A stretch of DNA of 64,000 nt. Source: a bacterium. GTDB taxonomy: Bacteria > Pseudomonadota > Alphaproteobacteria > Caulobacterales > Hyphomonadaceae. Under the pieces are notes generated by a model. The model ran no database searches and was not told the DNA's origin. It saw only the letters and a program-made list of their open reading frames with translations. The stretch spans positions 124,001-188,000 of the forward strand of contig WGML01000003.1 of the NCBI GenBank assembly GCA_016125045.1. The letters are read 5' to 3'. Shown piece after piece: positions 17,252-26,324 of the stretch (positions within the stretch are counted from its first letter, which is position 1; every line of letters starts with the position of its first letter). The position numbers and the translations under genes are program-made.

Positions 17252-18876
17252 TGAGGCGTTCTGTTGCGTCCTTGGCGGTGAACACCGCCCGCGCGCTCCT
17301 TCTATCGCTCGGTCTGGCGGCTGGGCTCTCCCCCGCGTCCGCCCAGATCTACGCCGCCGTCGCCCCGGGCGGGCGGACGGTCGTGGTCAACACCCCCGCT
17401 ACTTATTTCGTGACGATCCTCAATGCCGGGACCGAGACCGCCAGGAATTGCCGGATCGAGAACACCTGGTCGGCGGTCAATTTCTCCTACCAGACGACGG
17501 ATGCGCAGAACGCGCTCATCGGTACGCCGAACACGCCGGTCGACATTCCGGCGTCGGGCCAGCAACAATTCATCATTTCGCTGTCGAGCCAGTTCCTGAT
17601 CAGCCAGGAGAACTACACCTCGATCCGGTATGTCTGCGATGGGCAGACCGTGCGGCTGATCAATGGGGTCAATACCTTCCTCTACAATTCGGTGTCGTCC
17701 AGCCAGGCCACGCGGGCCGACATCATACCCATCGCCGTGACGCCCTCGGGCGACGGCGTGATCCGGGTGCAGGCGGCGGCGGGAACGCAGATCATGGCGG
17801 CGGCGGCGCTCAATCTCGGCGTCTCCCAGGACATCGTCGTCGCGCCGCGCTTCCAGAACGGCGCGAGGCTCCCGTTCGACCTCACCTTGTGTGCGACGGG
17901 CGCAGGCGGGGCCTGCATCGCGCCGCCGTCGGCGAGCGTCACGCGCACGATCGGGCAGGGGGCCGAGACGTTCACCGTGTTCGCGCGGGCGCTGCCGGGC
18001 GCCGGCACGCCCTTCTGGCCAGCGGACGCGCGGGTCGAACTCGTCTTCCGTACGGTCGGCGACAGTCGCGTGGTGGGCCTTGCGTCGGCCGCGGTCACGG
18101 CGCCGCCGGCGGGGGGCGACGAGACGGGCGTCTGGTTCTTCCAGGCGGCGACGACGGAGGGAAATACCGGCGTGTCGGGGATCATGTTCCGGGGGCTCGG
18201 CTCGCTCTCCGGCCCGAACCGCACGAATGTGATGCTGAGCACGATCTGGCGCGGGCTGATCCCGGGGGACTCGGCCGTCTACGCCCAGCCGAACGCCTAT
18301 CGGGTGTGCGATGCACCGACTGAATGCACCGACCATCTTTTTGATCTCAACATCTATCCAGAGGCGGGTGGGCGTCTCTATCGGCCGGATCGCCTGAAAT
18401 TCGACCCCACCTCCCCCTCGAACGGGGTTCGCGCGCCCTTCGGCTACCCGGCGACGGGCGGAGGCTTCTTCAACTATGTGATGATGATGACCCGCGACCC
18501 CGTGGCGTCCGAGCGCGATGTCGCCCTTGCATCGCTCGCCGGAAGCTACACCGTGCTGCCCGCCGTCGCCGCCTCTGCGAGCGCGTCGACGCGAGGCTCG
18601 GTCACGATCGCCGCGGATGGATCGCTCTCGGGCGCCTTTGACGGGTGCACGCTCGGCGGGCGGCTGGTCGCCAATCCGGCGGGCAAGAATCTCATCGGGG
18701 TCGACGGCGTCTCGCTTTCGGGCTGCACGAGCGCGAGGGCGGGCGCAGACTATGGCGGGCTCGCGGCTCTGCTCACCAACGTCACGGTCGCGGGGGCGGT
18801 TCAGGCGGAGGTTCTCACCCTGATGCTCGACAATCAGGTGAGCGGTTTCCGGCTTGATCTGAGAAAGACCAGCTGA
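17251..18876 (+). CDS. Secreted two-part module protein, protease partner
   Basis: The ATG at 17251 overlaps the protease stop by one base and has GGGGAGG upstream. A signal peptide (MRRSVASLAVNTARALLLSL to about SPASAQ) leads directly into the full module at about residues 32-290. The motifs are VTILNAGTETARNC, YQTTDAQNALIGTPNTP, IRYVCDG, NGVNTFLY, ADIIPIAVTPSGDGVIRV, ALNLG, CATGAGGAC, ETFTVFA, FWPADARVELVF and LASAAV. Residues of about 290-541 contain LAGSYTVL, GSVTIAADGSLSGAF, DGCTLGG and LSGC, a beta-rich, glycine-rich segment resembling the end of the protein truncated at base 3. No catalytic residues seen. It is probably secreted with the protease, as an inhibitor, chaperone or surface partner; that role is inference. 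Confidence 0.87.
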   Translation: MRRSVASLAVNTARALLLSLGLAAGLSPASAQIYAAVAPGGRTVVVNTPATYFVTILNAGTETARNCRIENTWSAVNFSYQTTDAQNALIGTPNTPVDIPASGQQQFIISLSSQFLISQENYTSIRYVCDGQTVRLINGVNTFLYNSVSSSQATRADIIPIAVTPSGDGVIRVQAAAGTQIMAAAALNLGVSQDIVVAPRFQNGARLPFDLTLCATGAGGACIAPPSASVTRTIGQGAETFTVFARALPGAGTPFWPADARVELVFRTVGDSRVVGLASAAVTAPPAGGDETGVWFFQAATTEGNTGVSGIMFRGLGSLSGPNRTNVMLSTIWRGLIPGDSAVYAQPNAYRVCDAPTECTDHLFDLNIYPEAGGRLYRPDRLKFDPTSPSNGVRAPFGYPATGGGFFNYVMMMTRDPVASERDVALASLAGSYTVLPAVAASASASTRGSVTIAADGSLSGAFDGCTLGGRLVANPAGKNLIGVDGVSLSGCTSARAGADYGGLAALLTNVTVAGAVQAEVLTLMLDNQVSGFRLDLRKTS

Positions 18877-18883
18877 GGCCGCG

Positions 18884-18915
18884 CCGCGCCCGCTTCCGGT
18901 CAGGGCGCGGGTCTT
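18884..18915 (+). terminator. Candidate intrinsic terminator after the protease/partner pair
   Basis: CCGCGCCC (18884-18891) and GGGCGCGG (18903-18910) form a perfect 8-bp GC stem with an 11-nt loop, beginning 8 nt after the partner stop and followed by GTCTT. The T-tract is weak. The remainder of the gap up to 19111 shows nothing definite apart from the gspD leader. Confidence 0.45.
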
Positions 18916-19111
18916 GCATCCATAAGGCCGGACTACGGTCCTCGGCCCGCGTCAGCGCACAGCGTCCACTCCCCGTGCGGCTGAGTTTCGGGGGCGCGGC
19001 CTGTGGAAAAGTGCGATAACGCTCTGGCAAGCAACGCCCGATAGACCCGGTCGCAAGGCTTGGCGTAGCGATCGATTGCTCGATGCGGTCTGTCGGATTG
19101 AGGACACGGGT

Positions 19112-21292
19112 TTGAACGCTCGCCATCTTCGTCTCACGTTCGCGACCGCCGGCGTCGCCGCATTGAGCGGGTGCGCGGGCCTGCAGCTTCCGCCTCGCGA
19201 TCCGATCCTGCCCGACATCCGATCGGCCGATCGGCCGGACGCCGACAACGCCGCACCGGAGGAGGCCGACGCCGCGCCGCGCAAGCCCCCGGTCATCGTG
19301 GCGGGCGAGGGCGTCCGCGCCGCGCTGCCGGGCGTGGCGAGCCGCACCTCCGGGGGCTATGTCGTCAACCTGTCGGACGCCGATCTCGTCGAGGCCACCC
19401 GCGTCATCCTGGGCGATCTTCTCGGAGCGGCCTTCACCGTCGATCCCGGCGTGCAGGGGCGCGTCACGCTGTCGGGTTCGTCCACCTTGAGCGAAACCGA
19501 TCTGATCGCGCTCTTCGAGACGGCGCTTCGTCAGAATGGGGCGGCCCTCTTGCGTCAGGGCGACGCCTACCGGGTCGCGGCCCTTGTCGATGCGCAGACC
19601 GCGGGCCAACTCCTCGCCGCAGGCGAGCCCGGCTATGGCGTCACCGCGATACCGCTGCGCTTCATGGGCGCGGAGGCGGCGCGGACCCTGCTTGAAGGCG
19701 TGGTGATCCGCCCGGGCGGTGTGCGCGCCGACATCGCCAGAAATCTGCTCCTGATCAGTGGATCACAGGCGGAGCGGATCGCCGCCGCGGACACGATCGC
19801 GGCCCTCGACATCGACTGGGTGGCGTCAAGCGCCGTCGGCATCTTTCCGGTGGTCAGTTCCGATCCCCAGAGCCTCGTGGCGGAGCTTGAGGCGATCTTC
19901 CAGTCCGCGCCCGGCGCGCCGGCGGCAGGCAGTCTGAGGCTTCGGGCGCTGCCCCGGCTGAGTTCAATTCTTGCGATCGCCGGAGACCGCGAGCGCCTCG
20001 ACCGGCTCGGCGAATGGATCGAACGGCTTGATGTCGAGGCCGAGGATACGACGGTGCTGCGCACCTATTTTCTGGACAGCGGAAAGGCCGAGGAAACCGC
20101 GCAGCTTCTGAACGAGCTCCTGTCCGGCCGGGCGGCCGCGCCGCCGGTCACGGCCCCCGGGGACGCCGCTGTTTCGGGGACGACCTCCGCATCCGGCGTC
20201 GGAGCGGTCTCGGGCGGGTCGCTGCCGCCGGGCGGCGTGCGCATCATCGCCGACAAGCTGAACAACGCCGTGCTGGTTCTCGCCGATGCGTCCGGCCAGA
20301 AGCTCGTTCGCCGCGCCCTCAACGACATCGACCGCGCGCCCGCCCAGGTCCAGGTCGACGCCACGATCGTTGAGGTCACGCTGTCAGACCGGCTGCGCTA
20401 TGGCGTGCAATGGTTCTTTGAAACCAACGGCGTCGCAGGCGTCGCGGACTCCGGCCGCGGCGGCCTGTCCCGCGGCACGGGATTTGACGCGAACGGCGTG
20501 TTTCCGGGCTTCAACTTCCTCATGGAATCCGGCGACGGCGCGCGGCTCGCCATCGACGCCCTGTCGGCGGTGACGAATGTGAATGTGCGCTCCTCCCCCA
20601 CGCTCATCGTGATGGACAACCAGTCCGCCACCCTGCGCGTCGGCGACCGGGTGCCGGTCGTGACCCGTCAAGCGTCGGGCGTCGAGACGGACAATTCCCC
20701 GATCATCAATCAGATCGAATTCCGCGACACCGGCGTCATCCTCACGGTCACGCCGCGGGTCAGCTCCACCTCCGTGGTGACCCTCGACATTGATCAGGAA
20801 GTGTCGAGCGTGTCGGAGACCGTCAACACCGGCGCGCTTACGCCGACCATCTCGCAGCGGCGCATCCAGAGCACTGTCGCGATCCGCTCCGGACAGACGC
20901 TGGTGCTCGGCGGCCTGATCGATGAATCCGGCAACCGGTCACGGTCGGGCGTTCCCTGGCTGTCGCGCGCGCCGCTCATCGGGCCGCTGTTTTCCTCAAC
21001 CGACGACAATTCCCGCCGGACAGAACTGATCGTGTTCCTGACGCCGCGCGTCCTGCGCACCGAGGATGACGCCTCCGTCGCCGCATCCGAGATCCGCAGC
21101 CGCATGCAGAGCATCATCATGGAGGATGAGCGCCGGCGTGAACGCGGCCCGTCCCTCTTCCGCTCGCAGCCTGCGCCTCGATCCACCGCACCTGCATCGC
21201 CGGGCGGTGATTTTGGCGGCGCAGACACGGGGCTTGACCTTCCTAGGCCGCCCGCTCAGGAGAGAGGGGTCCCGCCCGCCCGGATCGAGTGA
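19112..21292 (+). CDS. gspD: T2SS outer-membrane secretin GspD (lipidated)
   Basis: The TTG at 19112 has GAGG 8 nt upstream and gives MNARHLRLTFATAGVAALSGC, a lipoprotein signal with lipobox LSGC; a TTG at 19076 is the alternative. The 726-residue product has N0-N3 domains (GYVVNLSDADLVEATRVIL, then LRFMGAEAARTLLEGVVI) and an Ala/Gly/Ser linker near residue 350. The secretin core shows RVGDRVPVVTRQ, IEFRDTGVILTVTPRV, SGQTLVLGGLID, VPWLSRAPLIGPLFSS and ELIVFLTPRVL. GspD forms the outer-membrane pore of the T2SS. Lipidation of a secretin is known for HxcQ of Pseudomonas, which targets itself without a pilotin. The gene leads the T2SS cluster. Confidence 0.95.
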   Translation: MNARHLRLTFATAGVAALSGCAGLQLPPRDPILPDIRSADRPDADNAAPEEADAAPRKPPVIVAGEGVRAALPGVASRTSGGYVVNLSDADLVEATRVILGDLLGAAFTVDPGVQGRVTLSGSSTLSETDLIALFETALRQNGAALLRQGDAYRVAALVDAQTAGQLLAAGEPGYGVTAIPLRFMGAEAARTLLEGVVIRPGGVRADIARNLLLISGSQAERIAAADTIAALDIDWVASSAVGIFPVVSSDPQSLVAELEAIFQSAPGAPAAGSLRLRALPRLSSILAIAGDRERLDRLGEWIERLDVEAEDTTVLRTYFLDSGKAEETAQLLNELLSGRAAAPPVTAPGDAAVSGTTSASGVGAVSGGSLPPGGVRIIADKLNNAVLVLADASGQKLVRRALNDIDRAPAQVQVDATIVEVTLSDRLRYGVQWFFETNGVAGVADSGRGGLSRGTGFDANGVFPGFNFLMESGDGARLAIDALSAVTNVNVRSSPTLIVMDNQSATLRVGDRVPVVTRQASGVETDNSPIINQIEFRDTGVILTVTPRVSSTSVVTLDIDQEVSSVSETVNTGALTPTISQRRIQSTVAIRSGQTLVLGGLIDESGNRSRSGVPWLSRAPLIGPLFSSTDDNSRRTELIVFLTPRVLRTEDDASVAASEIRSRMQSIIMEDERRRERGPSLFRSQPAPRSTAPASPGGDFGGADTGLDLPRPPAQERGVPPARIE

Positions 21293-21358
21293 TGCCTCCA
21301 AGCGCATCCCGGGCGGTTGTCGGGCAGGGAGGGCGTCGCAAGGCGGGACTGCGCTGAC

Positions 21359-23620
21359 ATGCGGCCAGACCAGACATTCGAGTTCTTCGACAATGGCCCT
21401 TCGCTCGCCTTCACCTGTCGCGCGTGCCGCGCCAGGTCCGCCGCGCCGGTCTATGCGCGCATCGCCGCCGCCCAGATGGCGGACGGCGTCGCCGACTGGG
21501 TCTGGTGCGCCGCGTGCGGATCGGCGAACGCGCCCCTGCTGCAACCGCCCGACTATGAGGACGACCAGCCGATCTCGCCGCAGGCGCTGAAATACTACAT
21601 CGAACAGAATGCCGGCATCGACGTGCTCGCCGGGCTCATCGCCGGGGTGCGGCGGGAGGGTCCGACGCGCGTGCTCGACGTCGGCTGCGGACTCGGCTTC
21701 CTGCTGGACTATGCGCGCAGCGCGCTTGGCTGGGAGGTGCAGGGGGTCGACCCGTCGACCTTCGCCCGCGAGGGCCGCCGCCTTCTCGGCCTGCCGATCG
21801 CATCAGAGTATTTGTCGGCCGAAAACGCCGCGACCTACGCGGCCGATGTCATCGTCTGCTCCGAGATCATCGAACATCTCGACGATCCGGACCCCTTTCT
21901 CGATGTGTTGAAGCAGGCGCTGCGTCCGGGCGGGGTGCTGGTGATGACCACGCCCTCCGCGACCGGGGCCCGCCCGGACGCGGGCGCGGATCGCAACATG
22001 CTCGCCTTCGGACCCGGACAGCACCTCGTCTCCTACTCTCGGGACGGGCTCATCGCCGCGCTGCGACGCGCCGGATTTCGCGATGTCGAGGTGCGGGAGC
22101 GATCGGGCGGGGTTCATCTCCTCGCCGGCGCATCGATGCGACCCGGCCAGCTTGACCTGTCTCAACGCCTCGACGGAACGCGGTTTCGCGGCTGGCTCGA
22201 ACGTCGGGCGCAGGAGGTCGGCGATCCCGCCCTGCGGCGCGGCTTCCTCGGGCGCTGGCTCAAGCTCGCCGTGAACGCCGGAGAATGGAAGGAGGCCGGG
22301 CGAGCCGCCGCGGCGTTGCGCGAAGTCTTTCGTCTCGACGGGTTCGATCTCGACGCGCCGGCGAAGCTCACGCCGCCTGATGCGGCCGGCTTCGTGGAGT
22401 TCGCGCCGCTCGCGCCCTGCAATATGGGCTCGGTGTTGTTCTATCTCGGTCGGCTGGCGGAACGCACCGACGACGCCGAACACGCGCGCGCTTACTTCGA
22501 GGCGTCGATCCGTTTCGGGCGCGCACTCAACCGACATCTGGCGGGCGTGCCCGCGCTCGATCTTGAAACAGCGGAATACATCTCGGTCGCCGAGGGCCGG
22601 TCCGCCTTGTGGACGATTCCCGCCGATCCCGCGCGGGCGGCCAAGGCTCTGGAGGGATCCGCTCTGTCTGCCGGCGACGGAATACCGGGCCCCATGTTTG
22701 CTCACGCCATCGGCGTGGCTGCCTCGGCCGGCAGGGATATTGCGCCGCTCGCGGCGGTGTTTCGCCGGATCAGTCCGACCCTCGACGGCGCCTCCCGCTA
22801 TAACGCACTCATCGCGTTCGGTCTCGCGGCGATGCGCCACGACGATCCGGAGGCCGCCGCGACCTGGTACGCCGCCGCCTGCACCGAGGCGGACGCCCCC
22901 GACGCCAGATCCAGGCTCAGGGAGGCGCGCATCCAGAGCCTGATCAATGCGGTCGCCGGGGGGCGGCTCGCGGACGCCGCGCGACACCGCGACGCGCTCG
23001 ATGCGGCGGCGCTGAAGGATGACCGGATCGGCGAAGCGCTCGGCTTTCTGCTCCTGCATCATGACCGCGACCCGCTCGCCGCGGCGGACGTGTTCGCGCG
23101 CTTGCCGTCCGGGGCGGTTCTCGAACGCGCCGCGCTGGCGGAGGCGCTGGTGGCCGCGGTCGGACGGGGCGATGGACCGGGCGCGGTGTTGATCCGTGAA
23201 CGGATGGGGCCGCGGCCGTGCGGCTCGGCGTCAGCTGAGATCGCGCTTGGCCTGCTCGCGCTCAATCATGACGGCGCACCGGGGCTCGCCGGGCTGCATC
23301 TCATCGGGTCCGGGGATCCCGACGCCCGCGGTCTCATCCTCGCGGCGCAGCTCGCATGCTTCTGCGATGCGAGTTTCTCGGGACGGTTCGACGTCGCCGG
23401 CATGTTCCTTCCGGCCCTCGACGAGAAGGTGTTTGACGCCGATGACCCTCCGCCTTCGGTCGCGGTCCGGACACTTGGCCGGGCATTTGCAGCGCGGGCG
23501 CTGTTGGCGTCGCTGAAGCAGAAGCAGGCGGAGGCGGCGCGAGCATACGCCTCGCGCGCGAAGGCGTTTGAATTGTCGGACGACATCGTGCGCTTGTTGG
23601 ATGCGCTTGCGGCGCAATGA
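21359..23620 (+). CDS. Zinc-ribbon SAM methyltransferase with long C-terminal helical region
   Basis: This protein of about 753 residues has three parts. Residues 1-60 carry two CxxC knuckles (FTCRACRARS and WCAACGSAN), a likely zinc ribbon as in Methyltransf_13-type C-methyltransferases. Residues of about 90-250 are a class I methyltransferase: RVLDVGCGLGFLLDYA, GVDPS, CSEIIEHLDDPDPFL, LRPGGVLVMTTPS. The remaining roughly 490 residues are Ala- and Arg-rich helical pairs, probably TPR-like, with no catalytic motif. Such enzymes methylate sugar nucleotides or polysaccharides. It lies between gspD and gspE and is followed 42 nt later by an RgpF-like gene, so a role in surface glycan or glycan-modified cargo is possible. 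The ATG at 21359 is preferred over a GTG at 21317. Confidence 0.82.
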   Translation: MRPDQTFEFFDNGPSLAFTCRACRARSAAPVYARIAAAQMADGVADWVWCAACGSANAPLLQPPDYEDDQPISPQALKYYIEQNAGIDVLAGLIAGVRREGPTRVLDVGCGLGFLLDYARSALGWEVQGVDPSTFAREGRRLLGLPIASEYLSAENAATYAADVIVCSEIIEHLDDPDPFLDVLKQALRPGGVLVMTTPSATGARPDAGADRNMLAFGPGQHLVSYSRDGLIAALRRAGFRDVEVRERSGGVHLLAGASMRPGQLDLSQRLDGTRFRGWLERRAQEVGDPALRRGFLGRWLKLAVNAGEWKEAGRAAAALREVFRLDGFDLDAPAKLTPPDAAGFVEFAPLAPCNMGSVLFYLGRLAERTDDAEHARAYFEASIRFGRALNRHLAGVPALDLETAEYISVAEGRSALWTIPADPARAAKALEGSALSAGDGIPGPMFAHAIGVAASAGRDIAPLAAVFRRISPTLDGASRYNALIAFGLAAMRHDDPEAAATWYAAACTEADAPDARSRLREARIQSLINAVAGGRLADAARHRDALDAAALKDDRIGEALGFLLLHHDRDPLAAADVFARLPSGAVLERAALAEALVAAVGRGDGPGAVLIRERMGPRPCGSASAEIALGLLALNHDGAPGLAGLHLIGSGDPDARGLILAAQLACFCDASFSGRFDVAGMFLPALDEKVFDADDPPPSVAVRTLGRAFAARALLASLKQKQAEAARAYASRAKAFELSDDIVRLLDALAAQ

Positions 23621-23662
23621 ACCGCGTTCGCGGATCGATCTGTTCCGGGGAAGTTTGACTGG

Positions 23663-24688
23663 ATGGCTGGAAAGTGGACCGCCCGGGCCAAGAGCGCGGC
23701 GAGGAGCATCGAGACCGGGCTTGCGGTCGGCGGCGCGGCGATGGTTCCGCGCCGCACCTGGATCCGCTCCCAGCATCGCGGCGCGCAATCATTCGCCTCG
23801 GCGCGCCGGGTCGCCGTGTTCGTCATCTTCGATGTGAACGGTCTGGTGCATGATTTCGTGCTCGCTCATCTCCGCGCCCTTGCTAGCGCCGGATTTGCGA
23901 CCATCGCGGTGATCAACAGCTCGAAATTCGGGGCCGAGGCGCGGGCCCGCCTCGAGCCCGTCACCGCCCTGATGATCCATCGCTGGAATCGGGGCTATGA
24001 TTTCGGCGGCTATCACGACGGGCTGCGCGTCGCGCCGAACCTTGAGGATCGCGACCTCGTGCTCCTGATGAATGACAGCACCTATGGTCCGTTCTTCGAC
24101 CTCAACGAAACCGTCTTCTCGAAGATGGACCCGTCCCGCGCGGGCATGTGGGCGCTCACCGACTCATGGGAGATGCGCTATCACCTCCAGACCTATTTCC
24201 TGTGCGCCACCGGGGCGGCGCTCAAGTCCAGGGCATGGAAGCGTTTCTGGGACCGGTTTCTTCACATCGACAACAAGCGGCTCGTGATCCAGCGATATGA
24301 GATCGGCCTCACCCAGCACATGATTCGTCACGGCGTCGGGTGCGAGGCAGTGTTCCCGTACCGCCAGCTCGCCCAGTCCTACGCCGACAATTTCGCGGAC
24401 ATGAAGGATGTGGATCAGCACCGCTTCACCCCTCAGCAGCTTACATCGATCCGCCATATCTATGAGGCGATCCGCAGCGGCGTTCCGGTGAATGCCAGCC
24501 ACTTCATGTGGGACCGCCTGCTCCTGTTTCACCGTTCGCCCTATCTCAAGCGCGAACTTCTGACGATCAACCCGACGGGCGTGCCGCTCGCCGGCTATTG
24601 GGAGCGGGCGCTGCGGTCGGTCTCTGATTATGATACCACTCAGATCGATCGCCATCTGAGGGCGGTTGTGCGCGGCCGGAGCCCATGA
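23663..24688 (+). CDS. Rhamnan synthesis F (RgpF)-like glycan protein
   Basis: This 341-residue protein has the RgpF family pattern: VAVFVIFDVNGLVHDFVLAHLRAL, VINSSKF, NRGYDFGGYHDGL, LVLLMNDSTYGPFF, WALTDSWEMRYHLQTYFL and KRFWDRFLH. RgpF-type proteins are glycosyltransferase-like enzymes acting in rhamnan or other cell-wall polysaccharide synthesis. No signal peptide or membrane helix is obvious, so it is probably cytoplasmic. Its stop overlaps the gspE start (ATGA), which ties it to the T2SS operon at the translational level. Linkage of a glycan gene to T2SS is unusual; the acceptor is unknown. Confidence 0.85.
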   Translation: MAGKWTARAKSAARSIETGLAVGGAAMVPRRTWIRSQHRGAQSFASARRVAVFVIFDVNGLVHDFVLAHLRALASAGFATIAVINSSKFGAEARARLEPVTALMIHRWNRGYDFGGYHDGLRVAPNLEDRDLVLLMNDSTYGPFFDLNETVFSKMDPSRAGMWALTDSWEMRYHLQTYFLCATGAALKSRAWKRFWDRFLHIDNKRLVIQRYEIGLTQHMIRHGVGCEAVFPYRQLAQSYADNFADMKDVDQHRFTPQQLTSIRHIYEAIRSGVPVNASHFMWDRLLLFHRSPYLKRELLTINPTGVPLAGYWERALRSVSDYDTTQIDRHLRAVVRGRSP

Positions 24689-26319
24689 GACCGAGACCGG
24701 ACCCGTCAGCGGTGGACCTCGATCCCAACGCCTTGCGGATGGAGGCGCTTGTCCGCGGCCTCGGCGTCGACCCCGCGGCGGCGGCGTCCGCGCTCGATCA
24801 GCGGGCGCAGGGAGAATCGTTCGGGCGGCTGGTGCGCCGGCTCGGGCTCGCCGGCGACGAGCAGGCCGCGGAGGCTCTGGCGGCGGTGATGGCGGCGGAC
24901 CTCGCGGGCGCCGAAGCGTTTCAGGCGGTCAGCGACCCCGTCGAGGGGCTGAACCCGTCCTTTCTGTCGGATGTCGACGCGGTGGTGCTTCGGGTGGACG
25001 AGGACGCCGTCATCGTCGCCGTCGCCGATCCTGATGTTCGGCGCATCGTGCAGGGCGTCGCCATCGCCTCCAGGCGGCCGGTCCACGCGGTCATCGCCCC
25101 CTTGTCCCTGATCGAACGCGCGCGCAGCAGCTCCGGCGCCGCCGGACACGCGGCCGCCGCCGACCGGTCGGTCGAGGACGACGAGCCCTCATCGCTGTCC
25201 GCCGCGTCGCGCGAGGCGCCGATCGTCCGGCTGGTCGATGAACTGATCGCCGGCGCGGCGCGGGCGAGAGCCTCCGATCTTCATATCGAATCCTATCCCG
25301 ACCGTGTGCGGGCGCGGCTGCGGGTTGATGGTGTGCTGCATGACTGGCGCACGCTCGCGCCACGGCTCTCGCGCGTGGTGATCTCCCGCATCAAGATCAT
25401 CGCCGGGCTCGACATCGCCGAGCGGCGCCTGCCGCAGGACGGCCGTGCGCGGGTCGACATTGACGGCGAAGTCTTCGACCTCCGCGTCGCGACCATTCCC
25501 TCCGCCCACGGAGAAGGAGTCGTGATCCGGTTTCTCGCGGGCAAGTTCACGGCCGTGGACCTTGAGAAAGTCGGTCTTGACGCCGAGAGCCTTCAAGCCT
25601 TGCGGCGCATGCTGCGATCTCCCTTCGGACTGGTGCTGGTGGTCGGGCCGACCGGCGCTGGAAAGTCGACGACCCTCGCCGGATCGCTGATGGCGTTGAA
25701 TCAACCCGGGGCCAAACTCGTCTCGATAGAGGACCCGATCGAGTACCAGATCGACGGCGTCACCCAGATCGCTGTTCGCCCCACGATCGGGCTCACCTTC
25801 GCGAGCGCGCTCAGGGCCATCCTGCGAAGCGACCCGGACGTGATCGTCGTCGGCGAACTGCGTGACCGCGAAACAGCCGAAATGGCGACGGACGCCGCGC
25901 TCACCGGCCATCTCGTCCTCGCCACGCTCCATGCCAACGACGCCGCGGGAGCCATCCCTCGGCTGATCGATCTCGGCGTCGACCCGGCGCTGATACGCTC
26001 CACGCTTAGGATGGTGGTCGCCCAGCGTCTGGTGCGCAGGCTGTGCGTCGCCTGCCGGGCGCCGGACGGGGAGGGCGGCTATCGACCCGTGGGCTGCGCC
26101 GTCTGCGACCAAACCGGATATCGCGGCCGAACGGGGCTCTTCGAACTTCTGGAGATCGATCCAGACACGGCTGAACGCATCCGTCCGGGCTGCGCCGCCA
26201 GCGACTTCTCGGAAGGCACGCGTGTCGACGGCGTCCACGGGCTACGGGCGGCGGGTCTTGCCCGGGTGCGTGAGGGGGTGACCTCCCGCGACGAGATCAT
26301 CCGCGTGCTGGGACCCTGA
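24685..26319 (+). CDS. gspE: T2SS ATPase GspE
   Basis: This 544-residue secretion ATPase drives pseudopilus assembly from the cytoplasmic side. An N-terminal N2-type domain (about 60-150) is followed by the RecA-like core with Walker A GPTGAGKST (321-329), Asp box ISIEDPIEYQIDG-like VSIEDPIEYQ, Walker B region DPDVIVVGELRD, and the His box LTGHLVLATLHANDAAGAI. The family zinc motif is present as CVACRA and GCAVCDQTGYRGRTGLFELL near residues 453-480. The ATG at 24685 overlaps the RgpF-like gene by 4 nt; gspF starts 5 nt after the stop. Confidence 0.96.
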   Translation: MRPRPDPSAVDLDPNALRMEALVRGLGVDPAAAASALDQRAQGESFGRLVRRLGLAGDEQAAEALAAVMAADLAGAEAFQAVSDPVEGLNPSFLSDVDAVVLRVDEDAVIVAVADPDVRRIVQGVAIASRRPVHAVIAPLSLIERARSSSGAAGHAAAADRSVEDDEPSSLSAASREAPIVRLVDELIAGAARARASDLHIESYPDRVRARLRVDGVLHDWRTLAPRLSRVVISRIKIIAGLDIAERRLPQDGRARVDIDGEVFDLRVATIPSAHGEGVVIRFLAGKFTAVDLEKVGLDAESLQALRRMLRSPFGLVLVVGPTGAGKSTTLAGSLMALNQPGAKLVSIEDPIEYQIDGVTQIAVRPTIGLTFASALRAILRSDPDVIVVGELRDRETAEMATDAALTGHLVLATLHANDAAGAIPRLIDLGVDPALIRSTLRMVVAQRLVRRLCVACRAPDGEGGYRPVGCAVCDQTGYRGRTGLFELLEIDPDTAERIRPGCAASDFSEGTRVDGVHGLRAAGLARVREGVTSRDEIIRVLGP

Positions 26320-26324
26320 CCGCC

